This document shows, piece after piece, positions 56,301 to 64,000 of a DNA stretch of 64,000 bases; the first letter of the stretch is position 1; each line of letters opens with the position of its first letter. Made by a program: the position numbers and the translations under genes. The stretch is taken from contig JBAOHD010000021.1 in NCBI GenBank assembly GCA_037046615.1, positions 60,062-124,061 on the forward strand. Direction: 5' to 3'. The notes beneath the pieces are model-generated. The model made no database searches and was not told where the DNA came from. It worked only from the letters and a program-made list of their open reading frames with translations. This DNA comes from Phosphoribacter sp037046615 (lineage in GTDB: Bacteria; Actinomycetota; Actinomycetes; Actinomycetales; Dermatophilaceae).

Positions 56301-57743
56301 GACGATGAGGTTCCCGGCGGGATCGAATGCGGCAGCGGTCGAGCTGCCACCGGGCCACGTGGACGTGCCTTGGCCAGCTACCAAGCCACCTCCAGAGTCA
56401 TAAACCCGGAAACCCGTCGTGGATCCAGTAGCGGCGTTGTAGTCCACGGCGAAGATGTAAGCCGGGTAGTTCGCGCTGGCAGCGATGGCGTCCGTGCGGA
56501 AGGGCGCGACCGGGGACAGGCTGGTCGTCGTGCTCGTCGCCGGGCTCCATTTGGCGAAGGTCGTCGTCGTCGAGCCGGTGCCCGAGTTGCCGGACACGTA
56601 GAGGTTGTTGACACACGAGGCCGGCGGCTTCTGGCCGGGTGTCGAGAAGACGTCAACATCGGATCCGCTGGCCGTGGTGTTGGCCCGGGCGATTTCGGTC
56701 GAGATGCCGAACTCCCGGTTGGACGTCCCGTCGCCGGTGATGCCTCCTGGCAAACATCCGAGGTAGGTCACTTCGCGCTTGACCTCGATGGTCGTGCCGG
56801 CCGGCAGCCACGTGTTGCCGGTCCACGAATCCGGGTCGTAAGACCAGTTCAGCGAGTCGAGCCAGTCCGCGTTCGCAAAGTAGGTCTGATCGCTCGGACT
56901 GAGCCCGATATAGAACGGTGAGCTCGGATCAGTCGAGCGATATGTGGCGTTGGCCATGACGGCAGCGGTGATGTCTGTCCCATCGGCCCCGCTGATGACT
57001 TTGATCGTGTCGCCCTCGGCGAGCGGATCGTTCCAGGCCCGGATCTGGGTTGCACCGTCCGGCGTCAGGATGACCTTGCCCTCACCTGAGACATCCGCGA
57101 ATTTCATGTCGGCCAGCCACGCCCCGCTGGCGTCGACCTTTTGGTTGAAGGTGTAGGTCCCAGAACACTGTCCGGGGAACGCCGTCGAGGACACGTTCGT
57201 CAACTTGACCAACGGCACGGTGTTGATCTTCGCGCTGGCTGAGCCGATGATGACTTCACCCTCGCCCAGGAGGGAGCTGACCTTGGCCGTCTTTGTGAAG
57301 GTGATGGTCCCGTTGGTCTTGATGTTTGCCCAAGTGGCCGTGCACGCGGTCACTGTGCAGTTGCTCAACGTCGGCGCGCCATAGCTGGACGCAAAGTCGC
57401 CGGGCACCGGCACGGCCGTCCAGGGAGCGTTGGGATCGGCATTGACCGTGATGACGACCTCGTTGGTCGTGTTCGGCTCGGCCATGTTGCCGAGCGTGAA
57501 GGTCGCCTTATAGGTATATGTTTCGCCCTGCTTGGGCTGTGGGCTCGTCGGAGTGTGGAAGACGTCGACGACGATGGTGGGGTCAGAGCCCGAGGCCGGG
57601 CTAAAGGAGCCCGGCGTATAGCCCTGGGCATCCTGCGGGACTCCGCCGAGCGTGGTTGCGAGGAAGACGAGCGCGAGGGCAGCAGCAATGGCGCGTCCAC
57701 GCACCCTGAGACCACGGGTGCGCACGCTGACGCTGCGGGTCAT
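53301..57743 (-). CDS. Large LPKAG-anchored surface protein, probable pilus tip adhesin
   Basis: From ATG 57743 (GGAGGG just upstream) the protein has 1,480 residues. A signal peptide is followed by an N-terminal domain, then about 250 residues with propeller-like repeats (YIFAVDYNAATGSTTGFRVY, FDPAGNLIVITTGGNVRYLT, AYDLAFDGDGNAWLAGRNSL). At least three DUF11-like modules come next, each with a VTNxG segment (VITVTNVGTAVGAHP, VVVTNTGDITLKHPA) and ending near NDACAPV or NDACVPV. Then comes a SpaA-like domain with E-box YWLVETKAPSGFS, and LPKAG (about 1417-1421), a span and a basic tail. No von Willebrand A domain is visible, unlike many tip pilins. Intact across 4.4 kb. Confidence 0.85.
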   Translation of the reverse strand: MTRSVSVRTRGLRVRGRAIAAALALVFLATTLGGVPQDAQGYTPGSFSPASGSDPTIVVDVFHTPTSPQPKQGETYTYKATFTLGNMAEPNTTNEVVITVNADPNAPWTAVPVPGDFASSYGAPTLSNCTVTACTATWANIKTNGTITFTKTAKVSSLLGEGEVIIGSASAKINTVPLVKLTNVSSTAFPGQCSGTYTFNQKVDASGAWLADMKFADVSGEGKVILTPDGATQIRAWNDPLAEGDTIKVISGADGTDITAAVMANATYRSTDPSSPFYIGLSPSDQTYFANADWLDSLNWSYDPDSWTGNTWLPAGTTIEVKREVTYLGCLPGGITGDGTSNREFGISTEIARANTTASGSDVDVFSTPGQKPPASCVNNLYVSGNSGTGSTTTTFAKWSPATSTTTSLSPVAPFRTDAIAASANYPAYIFAVDYNAATGSTTGFRVYDSGGGLVAGQGTSTWPGGSSTAAAFDPAGNLIVITTGGNVRYLTAAQVTSYLAGGAVTWNTGPILSGSDGSAVGRILAYDLAFDGDGNAWLAGRNSLYKFAASTLLGGANVAVTLTTRYALSSPSLIRGLAFVGSKLYMGGGGTATTQTLYEISWTATTPTVTAVTGVGFNVPTESDFASCSYPSKTAPPSGPAFQVQKSVVNPDGSIAPEGLAGATRTLNADGSMTIDYVITVTNVGTAVGAHPAMPEKLTIPTGFQFVGVKLNGTAQTDTDAVATTFSFTIPASTVSLDPFGNAGPIFTSYVVSMTVKAPDFTAVNWTQAGTCGAMADNVYAGGFFNLVSLTNDMDGVSNNDACAPVSSARLNLVKQIVDQSGTLVPGTVTWANDSQYFDLTAAGTTGFIDKSMTNGEVGAKTYVVPGTYRLGEQGNDGGATSGQYDLYATWSCINLASGNAVVPVAANGTISVPNGSDIQCTIKNTKKPKVHIAKTATTPIAGNTHIGQTITPAPDGTFTTSYTITVTNTSGFTTTTGPITDGFLVPAGLLWDGTKTATVTYNAGTTGATATGLVSSVTQAQLATWATLATSVANLPNNGSVSFTITIPLKLDLTVPAGSTQTVYETNATKLSSCESLTSSTGGTYTSFASGIPNMTSIRNEDLTYSTIAVQDNTACVPVVANLQWAVSKAAASTTAADGTVSAWAPAGTTGGTVQVAADGTVTVNYKVVVTNTGDITLKHPAITDTLTLPTGFGLTSVTVKQGTTTVYSGTTASFTIPASTTTVAPGGTVEYIVQITATVTSPSTVDWVKAGTCNTTGNGVPGDGGFFNFVSLTSDTDGSANNDACVPVTPPSTTITVYKLGANCDTDLATCPLPGASFALYAVNPTTAGATPTAMTPDSSGAVFTSAPLSYGATYWLVETKAPSGFSMLAAPVQFTVSTTGITLADPTTNTGVVAVATDDAFALTVLDTPVADLPKAGGLGFVPYLVFGMFLVAFGAAYHTKTSGRLALGYAQARRPGAGRHRAGGRDVRQHHHTNP

Positions 57744-58036
57744 ACCCCTCCAGGTATCCCGCAGCCCAGACATGGCAAGCCTGCGCACGTAAAATCCCCA
57801 CTCCAACGCTCAGTGAAACCGCACTTCATCCGCGTTGCCCCCAGTGCCACCGTCACACCCCCGCATGACGGCCGTAAGCGATCCCCCCGGAAAGCTCCGC
57901 TTTCGACAACACCTTCACTTTAACTCGCCCATGCCCCGCTGTCTAGTTGAACCTGGGACCAATCTCGGCGACACGCCCGACTGTGACGGAGCAGACAGAT
58001 CGGCCGCGGATCAAGCACTCACAAGGTCGCAGACCT
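57744..58036. other. Spacer between the pilus locus and the permease operon
   Basis: No gene is supported here. It contains the 5' region of the tip gene (possible starts TTG 57806 and ATG 57773) and a perfect 6-base hairpin GAAAGC-TCC-GCTTTC at 57890-57904. The sequence is less GC-rich than the housekeeping regions. Pilus transcription must start in or near it, but no clear promoter pair was found. Confidence 0.5.
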
Positions 58037-60490
58037 TCAGTCCTGGATCCCCATCAGCTCGGGCACGGACATTCGGCGTAGTCGGCGCGCCGAGGTGAGG
58101 GTCGCGATGACGATGACGACGGCACCCGCACCGAGAGCGGACATGATGGGTTCAGCTGTCCACTGAGCGACGACCGGCAGGCCTTGAGTGGCCGCAGTGA
58201 CCTTGGCGAAAACGCCTTGGAGGAGCAAGCCGAAGACGATGCCGACGAGGGTCCCGGACGCGACGATAGCCCCGCTGCGCACCCCGACCATCGCGGTCAG
58301 TGTGCCACCCGAGCCACCAAGCGCCCGGACCGTGCCAAACTCCCGGGATTTGGTCGTCGTGTCCAACGCGATGGCGCTGGATGCCACCAGAGCGGCCACA
58401 AACAGCCCGACCGCGGACAACGAACGATAGAGCTGGCTGCTGTCAATGACGACCTTCTCTGCAGCATCTGCCAGCTGGCGGCCGGTCGCGACAACTCTCG
58501 GTGTCCCGCTCGACTTCAGGCCGGCGGTCAGCCGGGGCGCCACTTCACCGGGATCGTCAGCGACCACCTCGACCGCGCTCACTGAGGTCGCGCCCCACAT
58601 CGCCCGGGAGTCATCTACGTGCATGACGAGCAGGCCACGCGGCCAGAGGAAAGATTTCACCACGCCCGCCACGGTGAAGGTTCGTTCGCCACCCGATTGG
58701 GTCGGCAGGGTGAAGGTGCTGCCGGACGTCAAGCCGAGGTCAGACTCGATCTGGGTCGAGACGAAGACCCGCCCCACTTCCAGCGCGCCGGACGATCGCG
58801 TACCTTCGCGCACGACAGGCAGGAGAGAGTTGGGCTCCACCCCCTGCACCACGATGCGCGACCCACGCAGCGTGATATAGCCCATGTTCATCGGTCTGAC
58901 GGCCTGCACTCCTGGAGTTGCGGCGATCGTCTGGACCGAGGAGGTCGGCAGATCTCGGAGGGTCGGGAGGTCGTCAGACGGAACATTCTGGACCATGAGG
59001 TCGACGTCGCTCATGCCAGCCAACGTCGGCATCGAGGAACGCTCAAGGTTGACCGCCGCTCCCCCCAGGGCGACGAGGAGGGCGATCGCCCCGCTGATCA
59101 CCAGCGCTGACGATCCGAGTTGGTTCGGGCCGCCGCGGTCATCGATCCGCGACAGGAAGCCCGCAGTCGTGCCGGTCAACCGGCCGTCCATCCATCTCAT
59201 GAGGACCGGCACGACAGCTGCTCCGAGAGTCGCCCACGCAACGACCATCGCCAACGGTCCGATCACCGCTGCCTTCTGAGGGATGAGGATGATCGCCGCG
59301 ATACCCATCGCCAAGCTCAGGACGCCGATGCCCAAGCCGAGCCACCGGCGTCGCGGTCGGTCCAGCGGAGGAGACTCCCGATAGTGATCCTCGACGGCCA
59401 GGATCAGGACGGGACGCAGGGCGGCATACGCAGCGGCGGCACTCACCAGGAGCACCGCCACGACAGCGATAGTCACCACCCACGGAGAGACCCTCACGGC
59501 CAGGACGACGGCGGAGGAGTTACGGATGGACGCCGGCACGGAAGTCAGCAGCCCCTCGGCTACGGGACGAGCGGCCAGTGTCCCCAGAAGAGCCCCGAGA
59601 AGACCATGAATGAGCGCGGACGACACGGCCAAGCCAGTCAAGCTGGGCCCGGTGGCCCCGAGCGAGCGAAGCAACAACAGTGATCTCCGCTGCGCGATCG
59701 TGCCTGCCCGCACAATCGTGTAGATCAACACGATGGCGAGGAGAAATGCAATAACGGCCACGAGGGGCAAGGTCATCAGGACCGAGCGCAAACCCGTGAG
59801 CATGGCCTCTCGGGCCTGCTCACGGTCCTGGACCATGATCCCGGGCATGTCGGCAGCCACAGCCTTCACCGCCGCAGCGTCGTTCGCAGTCGATATCGCG
59901 ACGAGAACCGCCGTCGGCTGTGCAAGGTCGGTCAAGCCCAAAGCCGCCAGGCTGACGCTGCTGGCGACGAGATAACTCGCCCGGTCGAAGCGTTCCTGCC
60001 CACTGGCAGCGTCATTGCCCACCACGAATGGGATCAAAACCCCGCCGATGCTGACGGACCCCGTCCCGCCTGCTGACAGCCCGGTTAGCGTGCGCAGCCC
60101 CCGGCTCATGGCCACTTCGACCCGGCCGTCGCTCACATTGTTGCTCCTCTGAGCGGCAGGATCGCTCGGCGCGACCACGAGCACCACCGGCTGATTTCCG
60201 ATCCGGCCTGGCCGGTAACCCACCGGAATCGTCTCGGTGACCCCCGGCACCACACGCAGCCGATCGATAGACGCGAGCGGGATGGGCGCGTCCACCTCGC
60301 TGGATACGAGCAGGTGGTGCTGTTCGAATACCGCATCGAGTTGCTCATCTGCGCTTGCGTTGAAAGCGCCGATGACCAGCAAGACACTCACGACCATACC
60401 GACGGCTGCAGACACGCCAGCGATAGTCGCCGCCGAACGGGCCCACGACGTGCGAAACAGGGCGAGGGAAAGCCTTAATTGCTGGATCAC
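58037..60490 (-). CDS. FtsX/MacB-type ABC permease, full length
   Basis: The 817-residue permease has two FtsX-like halves. Span 1 (about 17-45) is followed by an extracytoplasmic domain, three spans near 235-355, central spans, a second extracytoplasmic domain, and three C-terminal spans ending VVIVIATLTSARRLRRMSVP. This double layout resembles large actinobacterial MacB-like exporters. The GTG start overlaps the ATPase stop (GTGA). Codon 5 is TTA, rare in such genomes. It likely exports or extracts the product of the linked P450/SDR/kinase genes. That is inference; the substrate is unknown. Confidence 0.88.
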   Translation of the reverse strand: MIQQLRLSLALFRTSWARSAATIAGVSAAVGMVVSVLLVIGAFNASADEQLDAVFEQHHLLVSSEVDAPIPLASIDRLRVVPGVTETIPVGYRPGRIGNQPVVLVVAPSDPAAQRSNNVSDGRVEVAMSRGLRTLTGLSAGGTGSVSIGGVLIPFVVGNDAASGQERFDRASYLVASSVSLAALGLTDLAQPTAVLVAISTANDAAAVKAVAADMPGIMVQDREQAREAMLTGLRSVLMTLPLVAVIAFLLAIVLIYTIVRAGTIAQRRSLLLLRSLGATGPSLTGLAVSSALIHGLLGALLGTLAARPVAEGLLTSVPASIRNSSAVVLAVRVSPWVVTIAVVAVLLVSAAAAYAALRPVLILAVEDHYRESPPLDRPRRRWLGLGIGVLSLAMGIAAIILIPQKAAVIGPLAMVVAWATLGAAVVPVLMRWMDGRLTGTTAGFLSRIDDRGGPNQLGSSALVISGAIALLVALGGAAVNLERSSMPTLAGMSDVDLMVQNVPSDDLPTLRDLPTSSVQTIAATPGVQAVRPMNMGYITLRGSRIVVQGVEPNSLLPVVREGTRSSGALEVGRVFVSTQIESDLGLTSGSTFTLPTQSGGERTFTVAGVVKSFLWPRGLLVMHVDDSRAMWGATSVSAVEVVADDPGEVAPRLTAGLKSSGTPRVVATGRQLADAAEKVVIDSSQLYRSLSAVGLFVAALVASSAIALDTTTKSREFGTVRALGGSGGTLTAMVGVRSGAIVASGTLVGIVFGLLLQGVFAKVTAATQGLPVVAQWTAEPIMSALGAGAVVIVIATLTSARRLRRMSVPELMGIQD

Positions 60491-61212
60491 TTCGCGAGTC
60501 CGGCCGACTGTGGGGACGTGGCCGAGATCCGTCCGTCGACGACATATCGACGACTCTCAGCTCGGGCAGCGACCTGCTCGTCGTGTGTGACGACCAGGAT
60601 GGTGGCGTGATACCGGGAACGCACCTCGTCGAAAGCTTGAAGGATCTCTTCGGTCGACGACGCGTCAAGGTTGCCCGTGGGCTCGTCCGCAGCGAGCAAC
60701 GGCGGATCGGTGACGAGGGCGCGGGCGATGGCCACCCGCTGCTGCTGGCCACCAGACAAACCGGCGGGGCGACGGTCGGCCACCTGAGCGAGTCCGAGAC
60801 GGTCGAGTTCGGCGCGAGCTCGCTCCTCCACACCAGGCCCCCGACCCCGACCTGGACCCCGCCCGCGCCGCAGGATCAACGGCACAGCCACGTTCTCCCA
60901 GACCGTCAGTCGTGGCAACAGATGGAATGCCTGGAAGACGAAACCCACATGAGCCAGGCGAAACTTCGCTGCCTCCTCCTCGCTACGTCCGTCCAGGCGT
61001 TGGCCGCAGACCTCGACGAGCCCAGTAGTCGGGCGCAGCAATCCGGCGATGATGTTGAGCAACGTGCTCTTGCCCGATCCGCTCCGCCCCATGATCGCGA
61101 CGTACTCGCCCGCTGCGATGTCGAGGTCGAGGTCTGTGAGCACCGGATGGGCAGCAGCTTCTGAGGAGCCGAAAGACTTGGAGACATTTTCCAGACGGAC
61201 GACGTGGGTCAT
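60487..61212 (-). CDS. ABC transporter ATP-binding protein, MacB/LolD class
   Basis: The 241-residue protein has Walker A MGRSGSGKSTLLNIIAGLLR, Q-loop VGFVFQAFHLLPRLTVWENV, signature LSGGQQQRVAIARALV and Walker B LAADEPTGNLDASS. A Gly/Arg/Pro-rich insert (RGRGPGRGRGPGVEE) lies after the Q-loop. Start and stop overlap both neighbours, so it is cotranscribed with the P450-kinase frame and the permease, and is the permease's ATPase. The frame upstream to 61500 is spurious. Confidence 0.93.
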   Translation of the reverse strand: MTHVVRLENVSKSFGSSEAAAHPVLTDLDLDIAAGEYVAIMGRSGSGKSTLLNIIAGLLRPTTGLVEVCGQRLDGRSEEEAAKFRLAHVGFVFQAFHLLPRLTVWENVAVPLILRRGRGPGRGRGPGVEERARAELDRLGLAQVADRRPAGLSGGQQQRVAIARALVTDPPLLAADEPTGNLDASSTEEILQAFDEVRSRYHATILVVTHDEQVAARAESRRYVVDGRISATSPQSAGLAK

Positions 61213-63683
61213 CAGCGCTCCTTGAGATAGGTGGAATCGGCGGCGACGCCGGTGAGCGTGTCCGGGATAAGCGCGTCCAGAATGGCCCGCCAATCCGCGG
61301 TCGCCCCCAGCGCGCCAAGAATCGAATGGACACCGAGGTTGATCCGGTTGAGCAGGGTGAGACCGGCGGGCATCGCGATCTCGCCAGCATCTCCCGACCG
61401 AAGCAGCGCGGTGTACTCGTCGAAAAGGCGTCGCCCATAATCGCGGGTATAGCGATAGGGCTGGGCAGATGTCAGGGGTTCGTACAGGGTCTCCAACCAT
61501 GAACGCAACCGGTCAGACGCGGCACGAATGCCCACCAGCCCGAGCGCCGCTTCAGCACCATCCAGGTCGTGCTCGCGCAGGCACCGATCCACGGTGATCA
61601 GGGCGGTCAGCTCACGGGAGCCGACTTCCTTGACGCACCCAAAGTCGAGGAAGGTCACGGAACCGTCGGCGCCGAAGAGGTAATTGCCCGGATGGGGATC
61701 GGCGTTGAAGAGGCCGTGACCATAGAGGCTGCCGAAGACGAACCGAAAGATCGCGACGCCCCATCGACTCCGCAAGTCCTCTTCCGAAGCAATCGCATCC
61801 GACCACGTCAGTCCGTCCGCCCACTCCATCACGAGGACCTGGCGAGTCGACACCTCGGGGTACACGACGGGAACTCGTACGCCCTCAGTGTCCAGATGGA
61901 TCTGGGCGAACTGAGCCTGTCGCCGGGCTTCCTGTCGATAGTCCAACTCTTCGCCGATCCGCTCGGAGAGTTCTTTGATGATGGCCGTGGTGTCAATGGC
62001 TCCAGCAGGCATGCCGAGCAACCGCATCATGGATCCGAGGAAGCGGGCCATGAGCTTGGCATTCGATAGGTCCGCGCGGATGTTGCTCGCGGCATCGGGG
62101 AACTGGAGTTTGACCGCCACGGGCGTGCGCCCATCGAGTATGCCGCGGTGCACTTGACCGATGGAGGCCGCCGCGACCGCCATCGGTTGCACGTCAAGCC
62201 GTCCACGTTGACTGCCCAATTCGGCTAACTGACCCGACATGAGGGCGATAGGGCGTGGCACGGCATTGTCTCTCAGCCGGGTGAATGCCTCCCCGAATGC
62301 CTCGCTTCCGGGCAGTTCGAGGAAGGAGAGGAGTTGACCTATCTTGAGGACGACTCCGCGGAGTTCGGCGAGTTCGGCCGCGAGGCTGGTCGGCCCTGCC
62401 TGCCCGGCAGCTACGGCGAGTGCCTTGAGGGTGCTACCTGCCCGGCGCGCTGCTATGGGAATTATCCGCGAACCCATCGCGGTCGAGCTCGTCCCGCGAC
62501 GACGTACGACGAGCCGCTTGAGGACCCGGCGACCCGTTTCACCCGAGATCTCGACCCCGTCGGGAGCCAGGACAAACTGTGGCAGCACCGGGCCCAAGGC
62601 GGCAAAGGAGACGCGGCTCTCCATCCTGGCGAGCACCGATCCGATGCAGAAGTGCTGCCCTGCGCCGAATGTCAGATGAGCGGGGCCGTCTCGGTCGAGT
62701 CGGAAGGTGTCGGGGTCGGGGAAGAGGTCGGCATCATGATTGGCCGACTCAAGGTGGCAGAAGAGGAAAGATCCCGCGTCGATGCCGACCCCTTCGAGGG
62801 TGACCGGCGTGACAACGCGGCGCAGCACGGTCGGCGCTGCCGACTCGAAGCGCAACACCTCATCTGTGAATCGGTCCCATCGTCCGCCGCGGGCGGCGCT
62901 ATCCCAAATGTCAGGCCGCTCTAGCCCCACTCGCATTCCGGTGCCGAGCGTCGTCGCTGTTGTCACGTGACCAGCCAAGGTCAGCGTGATGGCGAGCATG
63001 AGGATCTCCGCGTCGTCCAACTGGATGTCCGGGTCGTTGACAAGGGACGAGATAATGTCAGGACCGGGGGTCCGGCGGCGGAAATCCATCAGGGCCGAGA
63101 AGTACAACCCCATTTCGGCCAGATCTGGGAAGCTAAAGCGGTGGCTCTCGCTGTCGGAGGAGAAGCTGGCGGTCAAGGCGCTGAAAACCGCGGCGCTCCA
63201 GGCATGGAACGCTCCTGAGTCGGACTCGGGGATGCCCAGGACGTGACACACGACGCGGATCGGCAGAGGGTATGCCAGCGCCTCAAGCAGGTCCACCTCC
63301 GGCTCTCCCGCGAAAGCGTCGACGAACGTTGCGGCCTGGGCTACGACGTAGGGCTCCAGGCTTCTCACAAAGCGCGAAGTAAGGTGCCGCACCGTCGCAG
63401 TGCGATACCGCGCGTGATCGGGGTCGTCGGTCATGAAGATGTTGGGGACCGGAGATGCAAAGGCAGCACTGGAGAAGCGGCGTCCGTCGTCGGCCAACAC
63501 CTGCGCGACGGTGTCATAGCGGGTGACGAGGTAGCCCCCGAGTTCGGGACTGTAGGCCAGTGGAGCCTGGAGCCGTAGCATCCGATACCAGGCAAAAGGA
63601 GCGCTAATGATCTTCGGATCGGCGGCCCCATGGACGACCGGACAGCGCCCCGGCCCCGTGCCATGCCACATCAGGCCATTCAT
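61212..63683 (-). CDS. Cytochrome P450 - ABC1/UbiB atypical kinase fusion
   Basis: One uninterrupted frame of 823 residues. Residues 1-395 are a complete P450: I-helix AGHVTTATT (237-245), ExxR EVLR (275-278) and heme loop FGAGQHFCIG (Cys346). Residues 403-823 are a complete ABC1/AarF/UbiB kinase-like domain: LKIGQ (446-450), AAASIGQVH (504-512), VAVK (Lys525), EELDYRQEA, HGLFNADPHPGN (656-667) and LDFG (679-682). ATG 63683 has GGAGGTGG 6 bases upstream and overlaps the SDR stop (ATGA). Met403 (62477) could have been the start of a once separate kinase gene. Given insertions elsewhere in this sequence, the in-frame junction should be verified. P450s oxidise small molecules; ABC1 proteins support quinone or isoprenoid-lipid metabolism. 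Confidence 0.8.
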   Translation of the reverse strand: MNGLMWHGTGPGRCPVVHGAADPKIISAPFAWYRMLRLQAPLAYSPELGGYLVTRYDTVAQVLADDGRRFSSAAFASPVPNIFMTDDPDHARYRTATVRHLTSRFVRSLEPYVVAQAATFVDAFAGEPEVDLLEALAYPLPIRVVCHVLGIPESDSGAFHAWSAAVFSALTASFSSDSESHRFSFPDLAEMGLYFSALMDFRRRTPGPDIISSLVNDPDIQLDDAEILMLAITLTLAGHVTTATTLGTGMRVGLERPDIWDSAARGGRWDRFTDEVLRFESAAPTVLRRVVTPVTLEGVGIDAGSFLFCHLESANHDADLFPDPDTFRLDRDGPAHLTFGAGQHFCIGSVLARMESRVSFAALGPVLPQFVLAPDGVEISGETGRRVLKRLVVRRRGTSSTAMGSRIIPIAARRAGSTLKALAVAAGQAGPTSLAAELAELRGVVLKIGQLLSFLELPGSEAFGEAFTRLRDNAVPRPIALMSGQLAELGSQRGRLDVQPMAVAAASIGQVHRGILDGRTPVAVKLQFPDAASNIRADLSNAKLMARFLGSMMRLLGMPAGAIDTTAIIKELSERIGEELDYRQEARRQAQFAQIHLDTEGVRVPVVYPEVSTRQVLVMEWADGLTWSDAIASEEDLRSRWGVAIFRFVFGSLYGHGLFNADPHPGNYLFGADGSVTFLDFGCVKEVGSRELTALITVDRCLREHDLDGAEAALGLVGIRAASDRLRSWLETLYEPLTSAQPYRYTRDYGRRLFDEYTALLRSGDAGEIAMPAGLTLLNRINLGVHSILGALGATADWRAILDALIPDTLTGVAADSTYLKER

Positions 63684-64000
63684 GAATGTCCACCTCCATT
63701 CCCGAGGTGGCTTGGGAATGGTTGCATCGTCCGGCAGGCTGTCCAAAAGAGCCGCTGAGACAAACTCGGCACGGCGGGCGCGAATCGCTCCATGACATTG
63801 ACATAGATGACGTGGGGTGGCCGCCCGTTGGTGAGCGACTCTGCGACCCGCCGCAGGGTGCGCCCCCGGGTCCACAAAGGACGGATCGGTTCCCGTAAAC
63901 CCCACATTCGAGCTCGTTCAGCCAACACCGTAGAGGGGACGTAGCCGGGGAAGAGGACGTGGACACCGACGCCGTAACTCTCCGCCTCTGCCGCAGAGCA
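63680..64000 (-). CDS. Short-chain dehydrogenase/reductase, C-terminal part (runs off window)
   Basis: An open frame enters from base 64000 and ends at TGA 63680, giving 106 residues without a start in the window. The visible part, EAESYGVGVHVLFPGYVPST followed by a helical tail, matches the region after the catalytic YxxxK in SDR enzymes (V-x-V-x-PG-x-V-x-T). The stop overlaps the P450 start, so it is the upstream partner in the operon, probably an NAD(P)H-dependent redox step on the same substrate. Family assignment rests on this short motif. Confidence 0.6.
   Translation of the reverse strand, partial: CSAAEAESYGVGVHVLFPGYVPSTVLAERARMWGLREPIRPLWTRGRTLRRVAESLTNGRPPHVIYVNVMERFAPAVPSLSQRLFWTACRTMQPFPSHLGNGGGHS

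Overview
The window is high-GC actinobacterial DNA. Mycothione reductase, type-Z zinc-ribbon S14, DUF4245, a 13E12-type HNH protein, and the neighbourhood ispH, xseA, xseB, DUF4245, fumarase all point to Actinobacteria. Gene content suggests Micrococcales, perhaps the Intrasporangiaceae/Dermatophilaceae; that placement is my inference. No tRNA, rRNA, CRISPR array or insertion sequence was seen.

Layout. (1) 1-3.6 kb, minus strand: a compact operon with a small Cys/Tyr/Gly-rich secreted peptide resembling the lactococcin-972 family, a lipoprotein, a membrane-fusion protein with a peptidoglycan-binding domain, an ABC ATPase and a MacB/FtsX-type permease that runs off the edge. It is probably a peptide export or immunity locus. 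(2) 3.8-16.5 kb: housekeeping genes (YgjV-like protein, rmuC, ispH, xseAB, 13E12 HNH protein, DUF4245, sugar kinase, class I fumarase, carbonic anhydrase, glmM). (3) 16.6-38.8 kb, almost all minus strand: rplM-rpsI, an ABC-F protein, truA, then the alpha operon (infA-rpmJ-rpsM-rpsK-rpsD-rpoA-rplQ), the spc operon (rplN to map) and the S10 operon (rpsJ to rpsQ). (4) 39-43.8 kb: EamA transporter, mycothione reductase, M18 aminopeptidase and PQQ-type sugar dehydrogenase, separating S10 from the str operon. (5) 44-48.4 kb: str operon (rpsL-rpsG-fusA-tuf). (6) 48.7-57.7 kb: a sortase-assembled pilus locus with a large tip/adhesin, backbone pilin, two class C sortases and a minor pilin. (7) 58-64 kb, minus strand: a tightly coupled operon in which a short-chain dehydrogenase is followed by one open frame encoding a complete cytochrome P450 joined to a complete ABC1/UbiB atypical kinase, then an ABC ATPase and an FtsX-type permease. 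This is the most unusual system in the window.

Two global properties matter when using the annotation. First, at least 27 single-base insertions, and no clear deletions, break otherwise well-conserved genes (rmuC, fumarase, glmM, rplQ, rpoA, rpsD, rpsK, rpsM, apeB, tuf, fusA and two pilins). Removing one base at each site restores full-length proteins, so I read these as base-level sequence errors rather than pseudogenes. Second, the 7-mer GGCATAC/GTATGCC occurs about 70 times by eye, roughly ten times what base composition predicts. In gaps between ribosomal genes it is the core of a repeated 15-mer and of perfect hairpins.
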